DNA of 43,150 nucleotides from Spirochaetota bacterium (GCA_029778945.1 JAKPBN010000128.1:1-43150); one strand, 5' to 3'; numbered from the stretch's first letter, positions 31,504 through 39,828 are shown. Numbers and translations: made by a program. Notes: generated by a model not told the origin, from the letters alone.

Positions 31504-32757
31504 ATGTCCGCCTCGACTGTCCTTTCCCTCTACCTTGTCCTGGCCGGCCTCGACCTGGCCTGGGCCCTCGTGCTGACCCTGCTCAATTACCGTTCGGCCG
31601 GCTCGGCTCCCCTGCCGCGACGGGTGGCCGCTGATCTGGATTCCGGGCAGGAGGCCAAGGCCCGGGGCTATTCCCGGGCAAGGTTGGCCTTTGGGGCCCT
31701 GGAGTCCTCGGTCACTACGCTGATTGTCCTCACGGTAGCTGTCTCGGGGGCCCTGGGCTCGCTCCAGGCCGGCTACCTGGGCCTGGGCCTGGCTCCCTTC
31801 TGGCGGGGCCTCCTTTTTTTAGCCACGGTCCTGGCGGCCTCGTCCCTCCTGGGCCTGCCTTTTTCCCTCTGGTCGACCTTCCGCCTCGAGCGGCGCTGGG
31901 GCTTTAGCACCACGACCTTCAGGACCTGGCTCCTCGATGGCCTCAAGGGCCTGGGCCTTGGGGCCTGCCTGGGGGTCCCTCTCCTGGCCCTCCTCTACGC
32001 GTTCATGGACGCCGCGGGGGGAGCCTGGTGGCTCTGGGCGGCCGCGGCCTTTTCCGGGATCCAGGTCCTTTTGTCCGTCGTCTATCCGGTCTTTATCGCC
32101 CCCCTGTTCAACAAATTCGCGGCCCTGCCCGAGGGCGAGCTAAGAGACGCGATATACGATCTAGCTAGGGGGCTGGACTTCTCCGTGGGGGGGATCTACG
32201 TGATGGATGGCTCAAGGCGGAGCCGCCACTCGAACGCCTACTTCACCGGCCTGGGCAAGGGGAAGCGCGTTGTCCTCTATGACACGCTTGTGGCCCAGCT
32301 GGGGACCCAGGAGGTCCTGGCCGTCCTGGCCCACGAGATAGGCCACGAGAAGCGCCGCCACATACTCAAGGCTACCGTGGTGTCGGTCATCGCGTCCTTT
32401 GTCGCCTTCTGGGCCCTCTTCCTCCTGGCATCCTGGCCGGCGGCCTACGGAGCCTTTGCCTTCCAGGGTCCGAGCAGGGAGGCCCTCCTCGTGGTCTTTG
32501 GCCTCGTCTCCGGGCCGGCGACCTTCTTTCTCACGCCGCTTTTCTCGCTCTGGTCCCGCCGCCACGAGTACGAGGCCGACGCCTTTGCCGCCCGGGCCGT
32601 GGGAGGGCCGGCGATGGCCCAGGCCCTGGTCAAGATCGACCGGGAGAACGCCTCTAACCCCTCACCCCATCCCCTCTACTCCTTCTGGTACTATTCCCAC
32701 CCCAGCCTCGGGGAGAGGCTGGAGGCGATAGACCGGGCGGGGGGCCAGGCTGACTAA
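31504..32757 (+). CDS. M48 family integral-membrane metalloprotease (Ste24/CAAX protease 1-like)
   Basis: The 417-residue protein has several N-terminal membrane helices, then GIYVMDGSRRSRHSNAYFTG, a characteristic Ste24 segment, the zinc motif HEIGH in VLAHEIGHEKRRH, two more helices and the third-ligand region LWSRRHEYEADAFAA. The full set of catalytic residues is present. Family knowledge: these proteases face the membrane interior or periplasm; in eukaryotes they trim CAAX proteins, and in bacteria they take part in membrane protein quality control. GGGAGG four bases before the ATG gives the start. It is divergent from the small RNA and convergent with the OFA transporter gene. Confidence 0.92.
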   Translation: MSASTVLSLYLVLAGLDLAWALVLTLLNYRSAGSAPLPRRVAADLDSGQEAKARGYSRARLAFGALESSVTTLIVLTVAVSGALGSLQAGYLGLGLAPFWRGLLFLATVLAASSLLGLPFSLWSTFRLERRWGFSTTTFRTWLLDGLKGLGLGACLGVPLLALLYAFMDAAGGAWWLWAAAAFSGIQVLLSVVYPVFIAPLFNKFAALPEGELRDAIYDLARGLDFSVGGIYVMDGSRRSRHSNAYFTGLGKGKRVVLYDTLVAQLGTQEVLAVLAHEIGHEKRRHILKATVVSVIASFVAFWALFLLASWPAAYGAFAFQGPSREALLVVFGLVSGPATFFLTPLFSLWSRRHEYEADAFAARAVGGPAMAQALVKIDRENASNPSPHPLYSFWYYSHPSLGERLEAIDRAGGQAD

Positions 32758-32785
32758 AGGCCGGCCCAGCCCTCTAGGAGCCCGC

Positions 32786-34111
32786 CTAGGCCTTTGCCGA
32801 GGCCCGACCCCGGAGCCCCCGGCCCGGGAGGAGCCAGGATAGGCCAAAGCCCAGGACGAGGAGGCCGAGGCCAAAGGCGAAGGACAGGGTCGAGGCCGAG
32901 CTTGGCCACCGGTCCTTGATCCCGGCCACAATCTGGGGACCCACGATGCCCGCCACCGACCAGGCGGTGAGGACGGCGCCGTAGACGGCGGCCATGCGCT
33001 CGGTGCCAAAGACCTCGCCGATAAAGGCCGGCATGGCCCCAAAGCCGCCTCCATAGCAGAGGAGGACGTAGCATACCAGGGCTCCAAACAGGAGGGGCAT
33101 GCCCATGCCGAGGCTCATCCCGAGGAGGCCGGCGAAGGCGAGGATCTCCCCTCCCAGCATGATGCGGTAGGTCCAGGCCCCGCCCAGGCGGTCGATCAGG
33201 GCCCCCCAGAGGAGGCGGCCCCCGCCGTTGAAGAGGGAGGAGATGGCTATGAGGGTGGCGCCCAGGGCCGCCAGGGCCGGGGCCGAGAGGCTTGTGCCGC
33301 CCTTGCGGAGGAGGTCCTGGAGGAGGGGGGACTGGAAGCCGATCAGGGCTATGCCCGCGGTGATGTTGCAGAAAAAGACGAGCCAGATGAGGATAAAGTC
33401 CCGGGACAGGAGGGGGGAGCGGGTGGGGACGGGGGCTCCTGAATGGGGCGGGACCTGGGCGGATGGGCGGGGTAGGGCCTGGCCCTGCCTGGCCGGGGGA
33501 GCCCAGTCTGTGGGGGGATTCCTCAGGAAGGAGGCCCCGACGAGGGAGAGGACCCCCAGCACGAGGCCGAGGTCCCGGAAGACCCGGGGGAGGTCCCGGG
33601 CCTCGAGGCCCAGGAAGACCGGTGCGAGGATCTTGCTCATGAGGAGAGCCCCGAGCCCAAAGCCCATCACGACCATCCCCGTGGCTAGGCCCTTGCGGTC
33701 CGGGAACCAGCGGGAGACCGTCGCCACCGGGGTGACATAGGAAAGGCCCAGGCCGGTGCCGCCCACCACGCCCATCCCGATGTAGAGGAGGGGGAGGGAG
33801 GCCAGGGAGAGGGCCAGGCCGGAGACTAGGTAGCCTGCCCCAAAGAGGCCCGCGCCCAGGAGGGCGAGGCGGCGGGGGCCAAAGCGGGGGAGGATACGGC
33901 CGCCCAGGGCCGCCGCCGCCCCCAGGAAGAAGATGGCCAGGGAAAAGACCCAGGCCACATCCACGTTGGACCAATGATAGAGAGCCTTGAACTCCCGGAC
34001 GAGGAGGTCCTGGAAATAGGACCAGGCATAGATGGTGCCTAGGCAGAGGGTGAGGAGGGTACCCATGGCGGCGATAAGCCAGCGGCCTCCAGCCTTGTCC
34101 TGTCGAGTCAT
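32786..34111 (-). CDS. OFA-family MFS transporter (oxalate/formate antiporter-like)
   Basis: The chosen start (34111) has AAGGAG six bases upstream and gives 441 residues. The longer frame to 34156 runs into the stop codon of the remnant upstream. Typical OFA features: N-terminal RWLIAAMGTLLTLCLGTIYAWSYF, the loop GLGLSYVTPVATVSRWFPDRKG after helix 4, and GGGRLLWGALIDRLG in the second half. The family includes the oxalate/formate exchanger and many carriers for small monocarboxylates. Arg and Lys in the helix regions would bind the anion, but no neighbouring enzyme points to oxalate use, so the substrate is open. Confidence 0.88.
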   Translation of the reverse strand: MTRQDKAGGRWLIAAMGTLLTLCLGTIYAWSYFQDLLVREFKALYHWSNVDVAWVFSLAIFFLGAAAALGGRILPRFGPRRLALLGAGLFGAGYLVSGLALSLASLPLLYIGMGVVGGTGLGLSYVTPVATVSRWFPDRKGLATGMVVMGFGLGALLMSKILAPVFLGLEARDLPRVFRDLGLVLGVLSLVGASFLRNPPTDWAPPARQGQALPRPSAQVPPHSGAPVPTRSPLLSRDFILIWLVFFCNITAGIALIGFQSPLLQDLLRKGGTSLSAPALAALGATLIAISSLFNGGGRLLWGALIDRLGGAWTYRIMLGGEILAFAGLLGMSLGMGMPLLFGALVCYVLLCYGGGFGAMPAFIGEVFGTERMAAVYGAVLTAWSVAGIVGPQIVAGIKDRWPSSASTLSFAFGLGLLVLGFGLSWLLPGRGLRGRASAKA

Positions 34112-34155
34112 AAAAAGCTCCTTAGGGCGGCGGTCCCGCCCGCGGCCCAGGGGCA

Positions 34156-34338
34156 TTATAGCCGAGAATTCAGGAATTCAAGGATCAGCGTGATCGCTTT
34201 CCGACCGTCCTCGTTGTTGAGGATGAGTTCGTAGTTGAGGCTCCCCGTAGGATCGCCATGCGCCTCGACTTCGAATCCAGGCCCAGCAATCTGGGCAGCA
34301 CGGGCTTGGCTTGCCAGCTTGGACGAGGTGGGGGAGAA
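34156..34338 (-). pseudogene. Possible 3' remnant of a protein gene
   Basis: A 60-codon open frame with a TAA at 34156-34158 and a TGA upstream at 34339 has no ATG, GTG or TTG. Its second half reads like a real protein end: GDPTGSLNYELILNNEDGRK, AITLILEFLNSRL. I do not recognise the family. It lies between the start of the OFA gene and the start of the NTAQ1-type gene, on the opposite strand to the latter. It may be what is left of a gene whose 5' part was replaced. A chance frame is possible in GC-rich DNA, but the residue pattern is unusually protein-like. Confidence 0.4.
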
Positions 34339-34348
34339 TCAGTATCCC

Positions 34349-34888
34349 ATGGAAGTCTCCAGTCTCGACTATTGTCCTTATTACTGCGAGGAGAACGTCT
34401 GGCGTCTCCTGGCCAGGCCGGAATTCGCTGGCGCCGAGACCTGGGCCCTCGCGGTCTTTGGGGCCGGGACCTCGGTGCCGGTCCTCCACCAGAGGCTCGG
34501 CCGCCCCGGGGATGGACTTGTCTACTGGGATTATCACGTCCTGGCCCTGGCTCGGCAGGCTGGGGAAGTACTCGTCCTCGATTTTGACAGCGACCTGCCC
34601 TTTCCCTCGCCTGCGGCGGACTATCTGGGGGCGGCCTTTCCCCCGGCGCCCCGAACCGTCTTTCGCCTTATGGACGGCAGGGCCTATTGCCACAGCCTAG
34701 TCTCCGACAGGAGCCACATGCGCCGGGCCGACGGCTCCTGGCTGGCCCCACCCCCGGCCTGGCCCTCCCCTGAGGCTTCCCCGGGAGTCCGGCCCTGGTT
34801 CCTCGCGGCCATCCTCGACCCCAACCTAGCCGGGATCGGGAGCCTCCTCGACCTGGAGGGCCTCCTCGCGAATCTGGCTCGAGGCTAG
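34349..34888 (+). CDS. Protein N-terminal glutamine amidohydrolase (NTAQ1 family)
   Basis: From the ATG at 34349 the product has 179 residues (human NTAQ1 has 205). All family hallmarks are visible: YCPYYCEENVWRLL with the nucleophile C13, VYWDYHVLAL with H63, VLDFDSDLPFP with D78, and the conserved VSDRSHMRRADGSW near the C-terminus. Spacing matches the human C28-H81-D97 triad. Known role: NTAQ1 deamidates N-terminal Gln of proteins to Glu in the eukaryotic Arg/N-degron pathway. In bacteria an N-terminal Glu could then receive Leu through Bpt and be passed to ClpS; none of those genes is in the window. An upstream GTG at 34235 would add 38 residues with no family similarity. The gene stands alone, next to a gene remnant. 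Confidence 0.88.
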   Translation: MEVSSLDYCPYYCEENVWRLLARPEFAGAETWALAVFGAGTSVPVLHQRLGRPGDGLVYWDYHVLALARQAGEVLVLDFDSDLPFPSPAADYLGAAFPPAPRTVFRLMDGRAYCHSLVSDRSHMRRADGSWLAPPPAWPSPEASPGVRPWFLAAILDPNLAGIGSLLDLEGLLANLARG

Positions 34889-34952
34889 GCCACGGCTATG
34901 GGTGGGAGACTAAGGGGCTCAGAGGAGCTATCCTAGGTTCCAGGAAGTACCC

Positions 34953-35963
34953 ATGAGCCATATCCTCGATCCCCTGACCATACATTCCCTGCGCCTGTCC
35001 AACCGCCTCGTCCTCCCGCCCATGGCCACGGCCAAGGCCAGTCCCGAGGGCAGGGTTACCCAGGCCGTCCTCGACTGGTATGCCCAAAAGTGCCCAGGCC
35101 TGGGACTCGTGATCGCCGAGCACGCCTTTGTCCTCCCGGAGGGGCGGGCCGGCCTGGGCCAGCTCTCGGTGGCCAGCGACGAGACCCTGGACGGCCTGGG
35201 CCGCCTTGGCCGGGTCATCCACGAGGCGGGCTCGGCCTGCGCCCTCCAGATCAGCCATGCGGGCTCCCGGACCTCTCCGGCCATCTCGGGCTCGAGGCCC
35301 CGGGCTCCCTCGGCCGTCGCCCACCCAGCCTCGGCCTCGGGGGATGTCCCCCAGGAGCTGGACCGGATGGGCATGGCCACGATCCTCGAGGCCTTCACCT
35401 CCGGGGCCAGGCGGGCCAAGGTGGCGGGCTTTGACGCGGTGGAGCTCCATGCCGCCCACGGCTACCTCCTAGACCAGTTCCTGTCCCCCCTGACCAACCG
35501 GAGGACCGATCTCTATGGGGGCTCCCTGGTGGGCCGCATCCTCTTCCTCGAGGAGGTGGTGCGGGCCGTAAGGCGGGCCGTGGGCCCGGGCTACCCGATC
35601 TTTGTGCGCCTGGGGGTGGCGGACTTCCTGGAGGGAGGCCTATCCGCCGAGGAGGGGGTCGAGGCCGCGGCCCGCCTCGTCGCGGCGGGGACAGACCTCA
35701 TCGATGTGTCCGGGGGCTTTGGCTACGCCCTAAAGGCCCCCGAGGGCTATTCGGGCCAGGGCTTCCTCTCCCCCCTCTCAAGGGCGGTCAAGGCCGCCGT
35801 CAAGGTGCCCGTGATCCTCACGGGAGGCGTCACCGAGGCCGAGGCCGCGGCGGCCCTGCTTGAGGCCGGGGCCGCCGACCTCATAGGCGTGGGCCGGGCC
35901 ATAGCCGCGGATTCCCGCTGGGCCCGGAAGGCCCTCGAGGCTCAGAGGCAGAGGCCGCGGTAG
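34953..35963 (+). CDS. NADH:flavin oxidoreductase, Old Yellow Enzyme family
   Basis: The 336-residue protein is a complete OYE-type TIM barrel: ILDPLTIHSLRLSNRLVLPP at the start, ALQISHAGSRTSP, the substrate and FMN site GFDAVELHAAHGYLLDQFLS followed by PLTNRRTDLYGGS, and the FMN phosphate site LTGGVTEAEAAAALL then GAADLIGVGRAI. These FMN enzymes reduce activated alkenes and related compounds with NAD(P)H. The chain ends after the barrel, so no iron-sulfur or second flavin domain is present. It overlaps the convergent NUDIX gene by 22 bases at the 3' end. Confidence 0.92.
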   Translation: MSHILDPLTIHSLRLSNRLVLPPMATAKASPEGRVTQAVLDWYAQKCPGLGLVIAEHAFVLPEGRAGLGQLSVASDETLDGLGRLGRVIHEAGSACALQISHAGSRTSPAISGSRPRAPSAVAHPASASGDVPQELDRMGMATILEAFTSGARRAKVAGFDAVELHAAHGYLLDQFLSPLTNRRTDLYGGSLVGRILFLEEVVRAVRRAVGPGYPIFVRLGVADFLEGGLSAEEGVEAAARLVAAGTDLIDVSGGFGYALKAPEGYSGQGFLSPLSRAVKAAVKVPVILTGGVTEAEAAAALLEAGAADLIGVGRAIAADSRWARKALEAQRQRPR

Positions 35964-36502
35964 CGCATGTAGAGGAATAGGGTGGCGGTCATCAGGGCAT
36001 GGCCGTAGTCCTCGGCCCCCACGAGGTCGATCGCCTCGCTCTCGGGCACGAGCTCGACCTCGATCTCCTCGTGCTCGTCCAGGACCTGCTCCCGGTCCAT
36101 CACGCAGCCTTCGGCGACAAAGGCGTGGAAGGTGTTGGTCATAAAGGCCGGGTTCGGCGAGAGGAGGCCCAGGGGCACGATCATCTCCGCCCGGTAGCCG
36201 GTCTCCTCAGTGAGCTCCCGGCCCACGGCCATGGTGGGATCCTCGCCCTTTTCCACGGCGCCCCCGGGGAATTCCAGGCAGAGCCGTCCCGTGCCGTGGC
36301 GATACTGGCGGATCATCACGATCATCCGGCCCGCGGCGGTGTCCACCACGGGGATCACCCCGGCCCAGTCCAGGGAGTTGACGAGGTAGAAGGTGCCCTT
36401 CTTGCCGTCCTCGGACTCTCGGTCGCTCGAGGAGACATCAAAGATGCGGTAGTCGGCCAGGGGCCGCGATGCGCTTTCCTTCCAATGCCCGGCTCTTCCC
36501 AT
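35942..36502 (-). CDS. NUDIX hydrolase, ADP-ribose pyrophosphatase-like
   Basis: The 186-residue protein has a full NUDIX box: GGAVEKGEDPTMAVGRELTE followed by ETGY, with the Glu residues that bind magnesium. The preceding strand pair VIPVVDTAAGRMIVMIRQYR and the FP after CLE (LCLEFPGG) are typical of the ADP-ribose pyrophosphatase subgroup. That subgroup hydrolyses ADP-ribose or similar dinucleotide sugars to AMP and the phosphorylated sugar. The last 20 codons overlap the end of the oxidoreductase gene on the other strand. Confidence 0.9.
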   Translation of the reverse strand: MGRAGHWKESASRPLADYRIFDVSSSDRESEDGKKGTFYLVNSLDWAGVIPVVDTAAGRMIVMIRQYRHGTGRLCLEFPGGAVEKGEDPTMAVGRELTEETGYRAEMIVPLGLLSPNPAFMTNTFHAFVAEGCVMDREQVLDEHEEIEVELVPESEAIDLVGAEDYGHALMTATLFLYMRYRGLCL

Positions 36503-36588
36503 GCCCCTAGCCTAACGCGTAACCCGCCGCGGCGTCCATGGCCGCCACGGGGCCCGGTCAGCCCGGGCTAACTAATCTGGGACTTTTC

Positions 36589-36617
36589 TTGACCCGTCTC
36601 CGGGCGACAGCTATTTT
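36589..36617 (+). promoter_or_regulatory. Promoter of the DUF350 operon
   Basis: TTGACC (36589-36594), 17-base spacer, TATTTT (36612-36617). AGGAGG follows at 36625-36630, six bases before the ATG at 36637, so transcription begins close to the ribosome binding site. Confidence 0.6.
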
Positions 36618-36636
36618 GTGCGCTAGGAGGCACGAA

Positions 36637-37521
36637 ATGCCCACTGTCCTGGATTCCTTCATGGCCGTCCTCGCCCTCTTTCCCTATTTCCTCGAGGCCC
36701 TGGCGATCCTCTTTATCGGAAAATTTGCCTTTGACCTCACCACCCCGGGCATCAAGGACGACAGGGAGCTTTCGGAGTCGCGCAACCCGGCCTTTGGAGT
36801 CTTCTGGGCCGGCTACATGGGCGGCCTCGCCCTGGCCATCGCCGGGGCCCTGGGAAGCCTCGGTCCCTCCATCCTGGACAACGTCGTGGACCTGGCCACT
36901 TCCGGCCTCGCGGCCATTGTCCTCCTCAGGCTCAGCATGGCCCTGGGCCAGTGGGCAGTCCTCAAGGGCTTCAATGTGAGCAAGGAGATCGTCGAGGACC
37001 GCAACCTCGGCGCGGGCTTCGCCTTTGCCGGCCTCTTTCTCTCCTCGGGCCTCGTGATCGCCGGGGTCATGTCCGGGCGCAGCGACACCTGGGCGACCAT
37101 GGCCCTGGACATCCTGGTCTACTGGGCCGCCGGCCAGGCCCTTCTGGGCGGGGCCTGGCTCGTCTACCGCCTCTTCACGGGCTATAACGTCCACCTCACG
37201 ATCGGGGAGGGCAACAACGCCGCCGCGGGGCTCTCCCTCGGGGGCTTCTTTGTGGCCATGGGCGTGATCCTAAAGGCGGCCCTGACCAATGCCGGCAGCG
37301 AGCTGGGGCCGGAGCTCCTCATCACCCTTGTGGTCGGCGTCGTGGGCATCCTCCTCCTCGCCCTGGCCCGCCTCCTCACCACCCTTGTCCTCCTCCCCAG
37401 GATCAAGCTTGCCGACGAGGTCTCGAGGCAGGGGAACCTGGCCGCCGGGGCGGTCTCGGCGACCGTCTACATCGCCGTGGCCCTCCTTCTGGGAAGCCTT
37501 GTGGCTTCCCAGCTCATGTGA
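36637..37521 (+). CDS. DUF350 membrane protein, tandem repeat form
   Basis: The 294-residue protein has about eight membrane helices arranged as two similar halves. Each half starts with a helix and a loop holding N-P or G-N-N (ESRNPAFGVFWAGYMGGLAL in the first; IGEGNNAAAGLSLGGFFVAM in the second), then a second helix pair (LGAGFAFAGLFLSSGLVIAG; NLAAGAVSATVYIAVALLLG). This is the DUF350 fold, of which E. coli YjfL is a member. The function is unknown. It leads a tight operon: the next gene starts 17 bases after the stop, or overlaps it if a GTG start is used. DUF350 genes often travel with secreted proteins and polyamine-type enzymes; only the secreted partner is present here. Confidence 0.82.
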   Translation: MPTVLDSFMAVLALFPYFLEALAILFIGKFAFDLTTPGIKDDRELSESRNPAFGVFWAGYMGGLALAIAGALGSLGPSILDNVVDLATSGLAAIVLLRLSMALGQWAVLKGFNVSKEIVEDRNLGAGFAFAGLFLSSGLVIAGVMSGRSDTWATMALDILVYWAAGQALLGGAWLVYRLFTGYNVHLTIGEGNNAAAGLSLGGFFVAMGVILKAALTNAGSELGPELLITLVVGVVGILLLALARLLTTLVLLPRIKLADEVSRQGNLAAGAVSATVYIAVALLLGSLVASQLM

Positions 37522-37538
37522 AGGGGGCGGATACCAGA

Positions 37539-38327
37539 ATGAAAACCATGCATAGGCGCCCGGGCTCCCGCGCGGCGGCCCTTCTCTGCCTCGCCTTCCT
37601 TCTCGCCCTCGGTCCCCAGGCAGCCTGGGCCAGGGGCGGGTTTAGGGGCGGCGGCTTCCGCTCGGCCCCGTCCTTTAGGCTCTCCAACTCTTTCAGGTCC
37701 TTCACGCCCTCCCGGGGCTGGGCCACAAGGCCGTCGGCAACCATGCCAAAGCCCAGCCTGGGCTCCAAGGGCTGGGGCTCCTCCACTAGGCCCCTCTCCA
37801 CGGCCCCGGCCTCGACCCCCCGCCTGGGCTTTGGAGCCGCCGCCGGGGCGACCGGAGCCGCAGGCTCCCCGGGCCTGTCCCGCTCCTCCTATACGGCCCG
37901 GCGCAGCGTCTACGACACCGCCCGGCGCTCGGGCACCCTCTACTCGACCAAGGCCGAGGCCCAGTCGGCATTCTCCAGCCGCTACGCCTCCCAGTACGGC
38001 TCGACCTTCCAGTCCGAGCCGGCCACTAGGCCCAACTGGATACCCCAGTCCACCCTCGTGGGGGGCCAGAGCGTCAACGTGACCTACAATCCGGGCCTGG
38101 GCGGCTACGCCTACCTCCACCCGACCCTGGGAACCTGGATGCTCTACAACGCGATGAGCGACGCCATCATGCTGGACAGCCTCATGAACCATCACAACTA
38201 TTACTATGGGGCCCCGGTCTACATGAGCCATGGCCAGTCCTGGATCAATTTCGCCCTTTTTCTCCTCGTGGCCCTGGTCGTGGCCAGCGCCCTGGCGAGG
38301 GTGGTGAGGAGGGCCAGGTGGCGGTAA
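37539..38327 (+). CDS. Secreted, Gly/Ser-rich protein with C-terminal membrane helix
   Basis: The ATG at 37539 gives 262 residues; a GTG at 37518 overlapping the upstream stop is an alternative. After a signal peptide (ALLCLAFLLALGPQAAWA) comes RGGFRGGGFRSAPSFR, then a Ser/Thr/Pro/Gly-rich low-complexity stretch to about residue 110. A folded-looking segment with many Tyr, His and Met follows (MNHHNYYYGAPVYM), and a C-terminal hydrophobic helix (FALFLLVALVVASALARVV) with a basic end. The protein would be anchored with its bulk outside the cytoplasm. The His/Met/Tyr patch could bind metal. No family was recognised; it is sandwiched between the DUF350 gene and an unknown gene. Confidence 0.7.
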   Translation: MKTMHRRPGSRAAALLCLAFLLALGPQAAWARGGFRGGGFRSAPSFRLSNSFRSFTPSRGWATRPSATMPKPSLGSKGWGSSTRPLSTAPASTPRLGFGAAAGATGAAGSPGLSRSSYTARRSVYDTARRSGTLYSTKAEAQSAFSSRYASQYGSTFQSEPATRPNWIPQSTLVGGQSVNVTYNPGLGGYAYLHPTLGTWMLYNAMSDAIMLDSLMNHHNYYYGAPVYMSHGQSWINFALFLLVALVVASALARVVRRARWR

Positions 38328-39040
38328 GGGCCCCGAGGCCCGGCTCGGGCCTCCCCGCAGGCGGGGCTGGAAAGGGTGAGCTCGCCTATTGGCGGGCCAT
38401 AAAGGCCGGGGACTACCTCTCCCTCAAGGACTTCCAGTCCCTGGCCGAGGCCGGGGCCGAGGGCCTTGACTGCAGGGTGGCGGAGATCCGGGACATCGTC
38501 GTGGGGGACTCCGCCACGGGCCGTGCCCTCGCCTCCTACCGCCTCCACGAGCTGGAGCGGGTGGGCCGAGGTCCCCTCTTCCTCCTCGTCCTCTCCGCCG
38601 GGGAGGATTTTGAGCTTAGGACCTATTTCGCGCCTCCCTCCCTGGTCCCGGGCACGAGGGACCAGCTCGTGGACCGGGGGGACACCTGGCTCTTCCTCCC
38701 TCCGCCCGATCCCGAGGACTTTGTCTCCAGCGATCTTGAGCTCGCGCCCTTTCCCGACCTGCCGGCCCTCCCCGAGTCCGGGGGGGCCGTAAAGCGGGTC
38801 TGGGAAAAATCGGGCTTTGGCCAGACCCTCTATGGGGCCTACAAGGGCAGGCAGGGGGAGGTTCCCGTGATCCTCGCGGAATACGAGACCAAGGAGGAGG
38901 ACGCCCCCAGTCCCCTCATGCTCGTCCTCGAGGAAAACTGGCTAGACGCCCGGGGCAGGCCCCTCTCCAGCGGGGGCCTTGTCACGGTCCTCCTGGGCTC
39001 CCCCCTCGACCCGGGCTCGATAGAGGTCTGGCCGGCCTAA
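38318..39040 (+). CDS. Hypothetical cytoplasmic protein, third gene of DUF350 operon
   Basis: The 240-residue protein has no signal peptide or membrane helix. It reads as beta-rich: LDCRVAEIRDIVVGDSATGR, ASYRLHELERVGRGPLFLLV, GEDFELRTYF, GDTWLFLPPP, and a C-terminal SGGLVTVLLGSPLDPGSIEV. This layout recalls the small beta-domain proteins (DUF4178- or DUF2491-type) encoded with DUF350 in other bacteria, but no diagnostic motif was found, so the family is left open. The GTG start at 38318 overlaps the preceding gene by ten bases, suggesting coupling. It probably acts on the inner face of the membrane with the DUF350 protein. Confidence 0.6.
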   Translation: MAVRAPRPGSGLPAGGAGKGELAYWRAIKAGDYLSLKDFQSLAEAGAEGLDCRVAEIRDIVVGDSATGRALASYRLHELERVGRGPLFLLVLSAGEDFELRTYFAPPSLVPGTRDQLVDRGDTWLFLPPPDPEDFVSSDLELAPFPDLPALPESGGAVKRVWEKSGFGQTLYGAYKGRQGEVPVILAEYETKEEDAPSPLMLVLEENWLDARGRPLSSGGLVTVLLGSPLDPGSIEVWPA

Positions 39041-39057
39041 GTCCAGCTAGCCTGGAG

Positions 39058-39828
39058 CTAGTACCGGGGCTTGCGCGGAGAGACCGTGCCGTCCTTCTTG
39101 AGCAGCTCGAGGGCGCCGGCCAGGTCCTTGCGGTCCAGGAAATTCCTGTGGTGCAGGGGCAGGACGGCGGTGGGGCTGTCGAGGTGCTTGAGGGGGCACC
39201 AGCTCGACTCGATCTGCTCCAGGTTGGTCGATAGGGTCTGGGCATAGATCTTGGCGAAGCGCAGGAGGATCCTCATGGGAGGGCTCCAGCCGCCGGCATA
39301 GTTGGTGGCGCGCAACTCTTCCCTTGTGGCCTTGGTCGAGGCCCAGTGATAGCCCAGAAAGAGGGCTATCACGGCAAAGAGGAGCTTGCTGAAGATGAAG
39401 TTGAAGGCCGAGAACAGCGCGAGGAGGAGGGCATAGACTCCCACGACCAGCTTGCGCAGGAATTTTCCCTTGCCCAGGCTGGCTGCGGCTAGGGCATCGA
39501 GCTGGTCGCTCCAGAGCCGTGCCGTGCCGTTGGCGTAGCCGCAGAATTCGCAGTTGAGCCTGTCCAGCCAGGTCATGCCCTCGATCTTGCCCCGGTCGAG
39601 GATGATGTAGTCCCGGATCCGGAATTCCCTCAGGCCAAAGAAGGGCGAGAGCATCCAGCGCCATAGGACAATTATGGACGTGAGGTGGATAAAGATGAAT
39701 TCCAGGAAGGAGAGGTACATGAGGCCGCCGCCGATAAAGGTCCGGGGAATGCCGATGCGCCTCACATGGGTGTTGAAGATCGAGCCCACAATAGTCTTGG
39801 GGGCCTTGCCGCCGTCCTTGCTTTCCAC
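39058..39828 (-). CDS. Conserved-type membrane protein with CxxCxYANG motif
   Basis: The GTG at 39828, five bases after AAGGAG, gives 256 residues; a TTG at 39855 lies inside the topA terminator. Two hydrophobic regions are visible (GGLMYLSFLEFIFIHLTSII and VVGVYALLLALFSAFNFIFS, the second continuing through LLFAVIALFLG). Between them is LNCEFCGYANGTARLW, and near the C-terminus SSWCPLKHLDSP...LPLHHRNF. Three cysteines and several histidines in fixed positions suggest a metal-binding site at the membrane face. I recall similar CxxCxYANG/WCP proteins in other bacteria without a function. It lies just downstream of topA but behind a terminator. Confidence 0.65.
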   Translation of the reverse strand: MESKDGGKAPKTIVGSIFNTHVRRIGIPRTFIGGGLMYLSFLEFIFIHLTSIIVLWRWMLSPFFGLREFRIRDYIILDRGKIEGMTWLDRLNCEFCGYANGTARLWSDQLDALAAASLGKGKFLRKLVVGVYALLLALFSAFNFIFSKLLFAVIALFLGYHWASTKATREELRATNYAGGWSPPMRILLRFAKIYAQTLSTNLEQIESSWCPLKHLDSPTAVLPLHHRNFLDRKDLAGALELLKKDGTVSPRKPRY

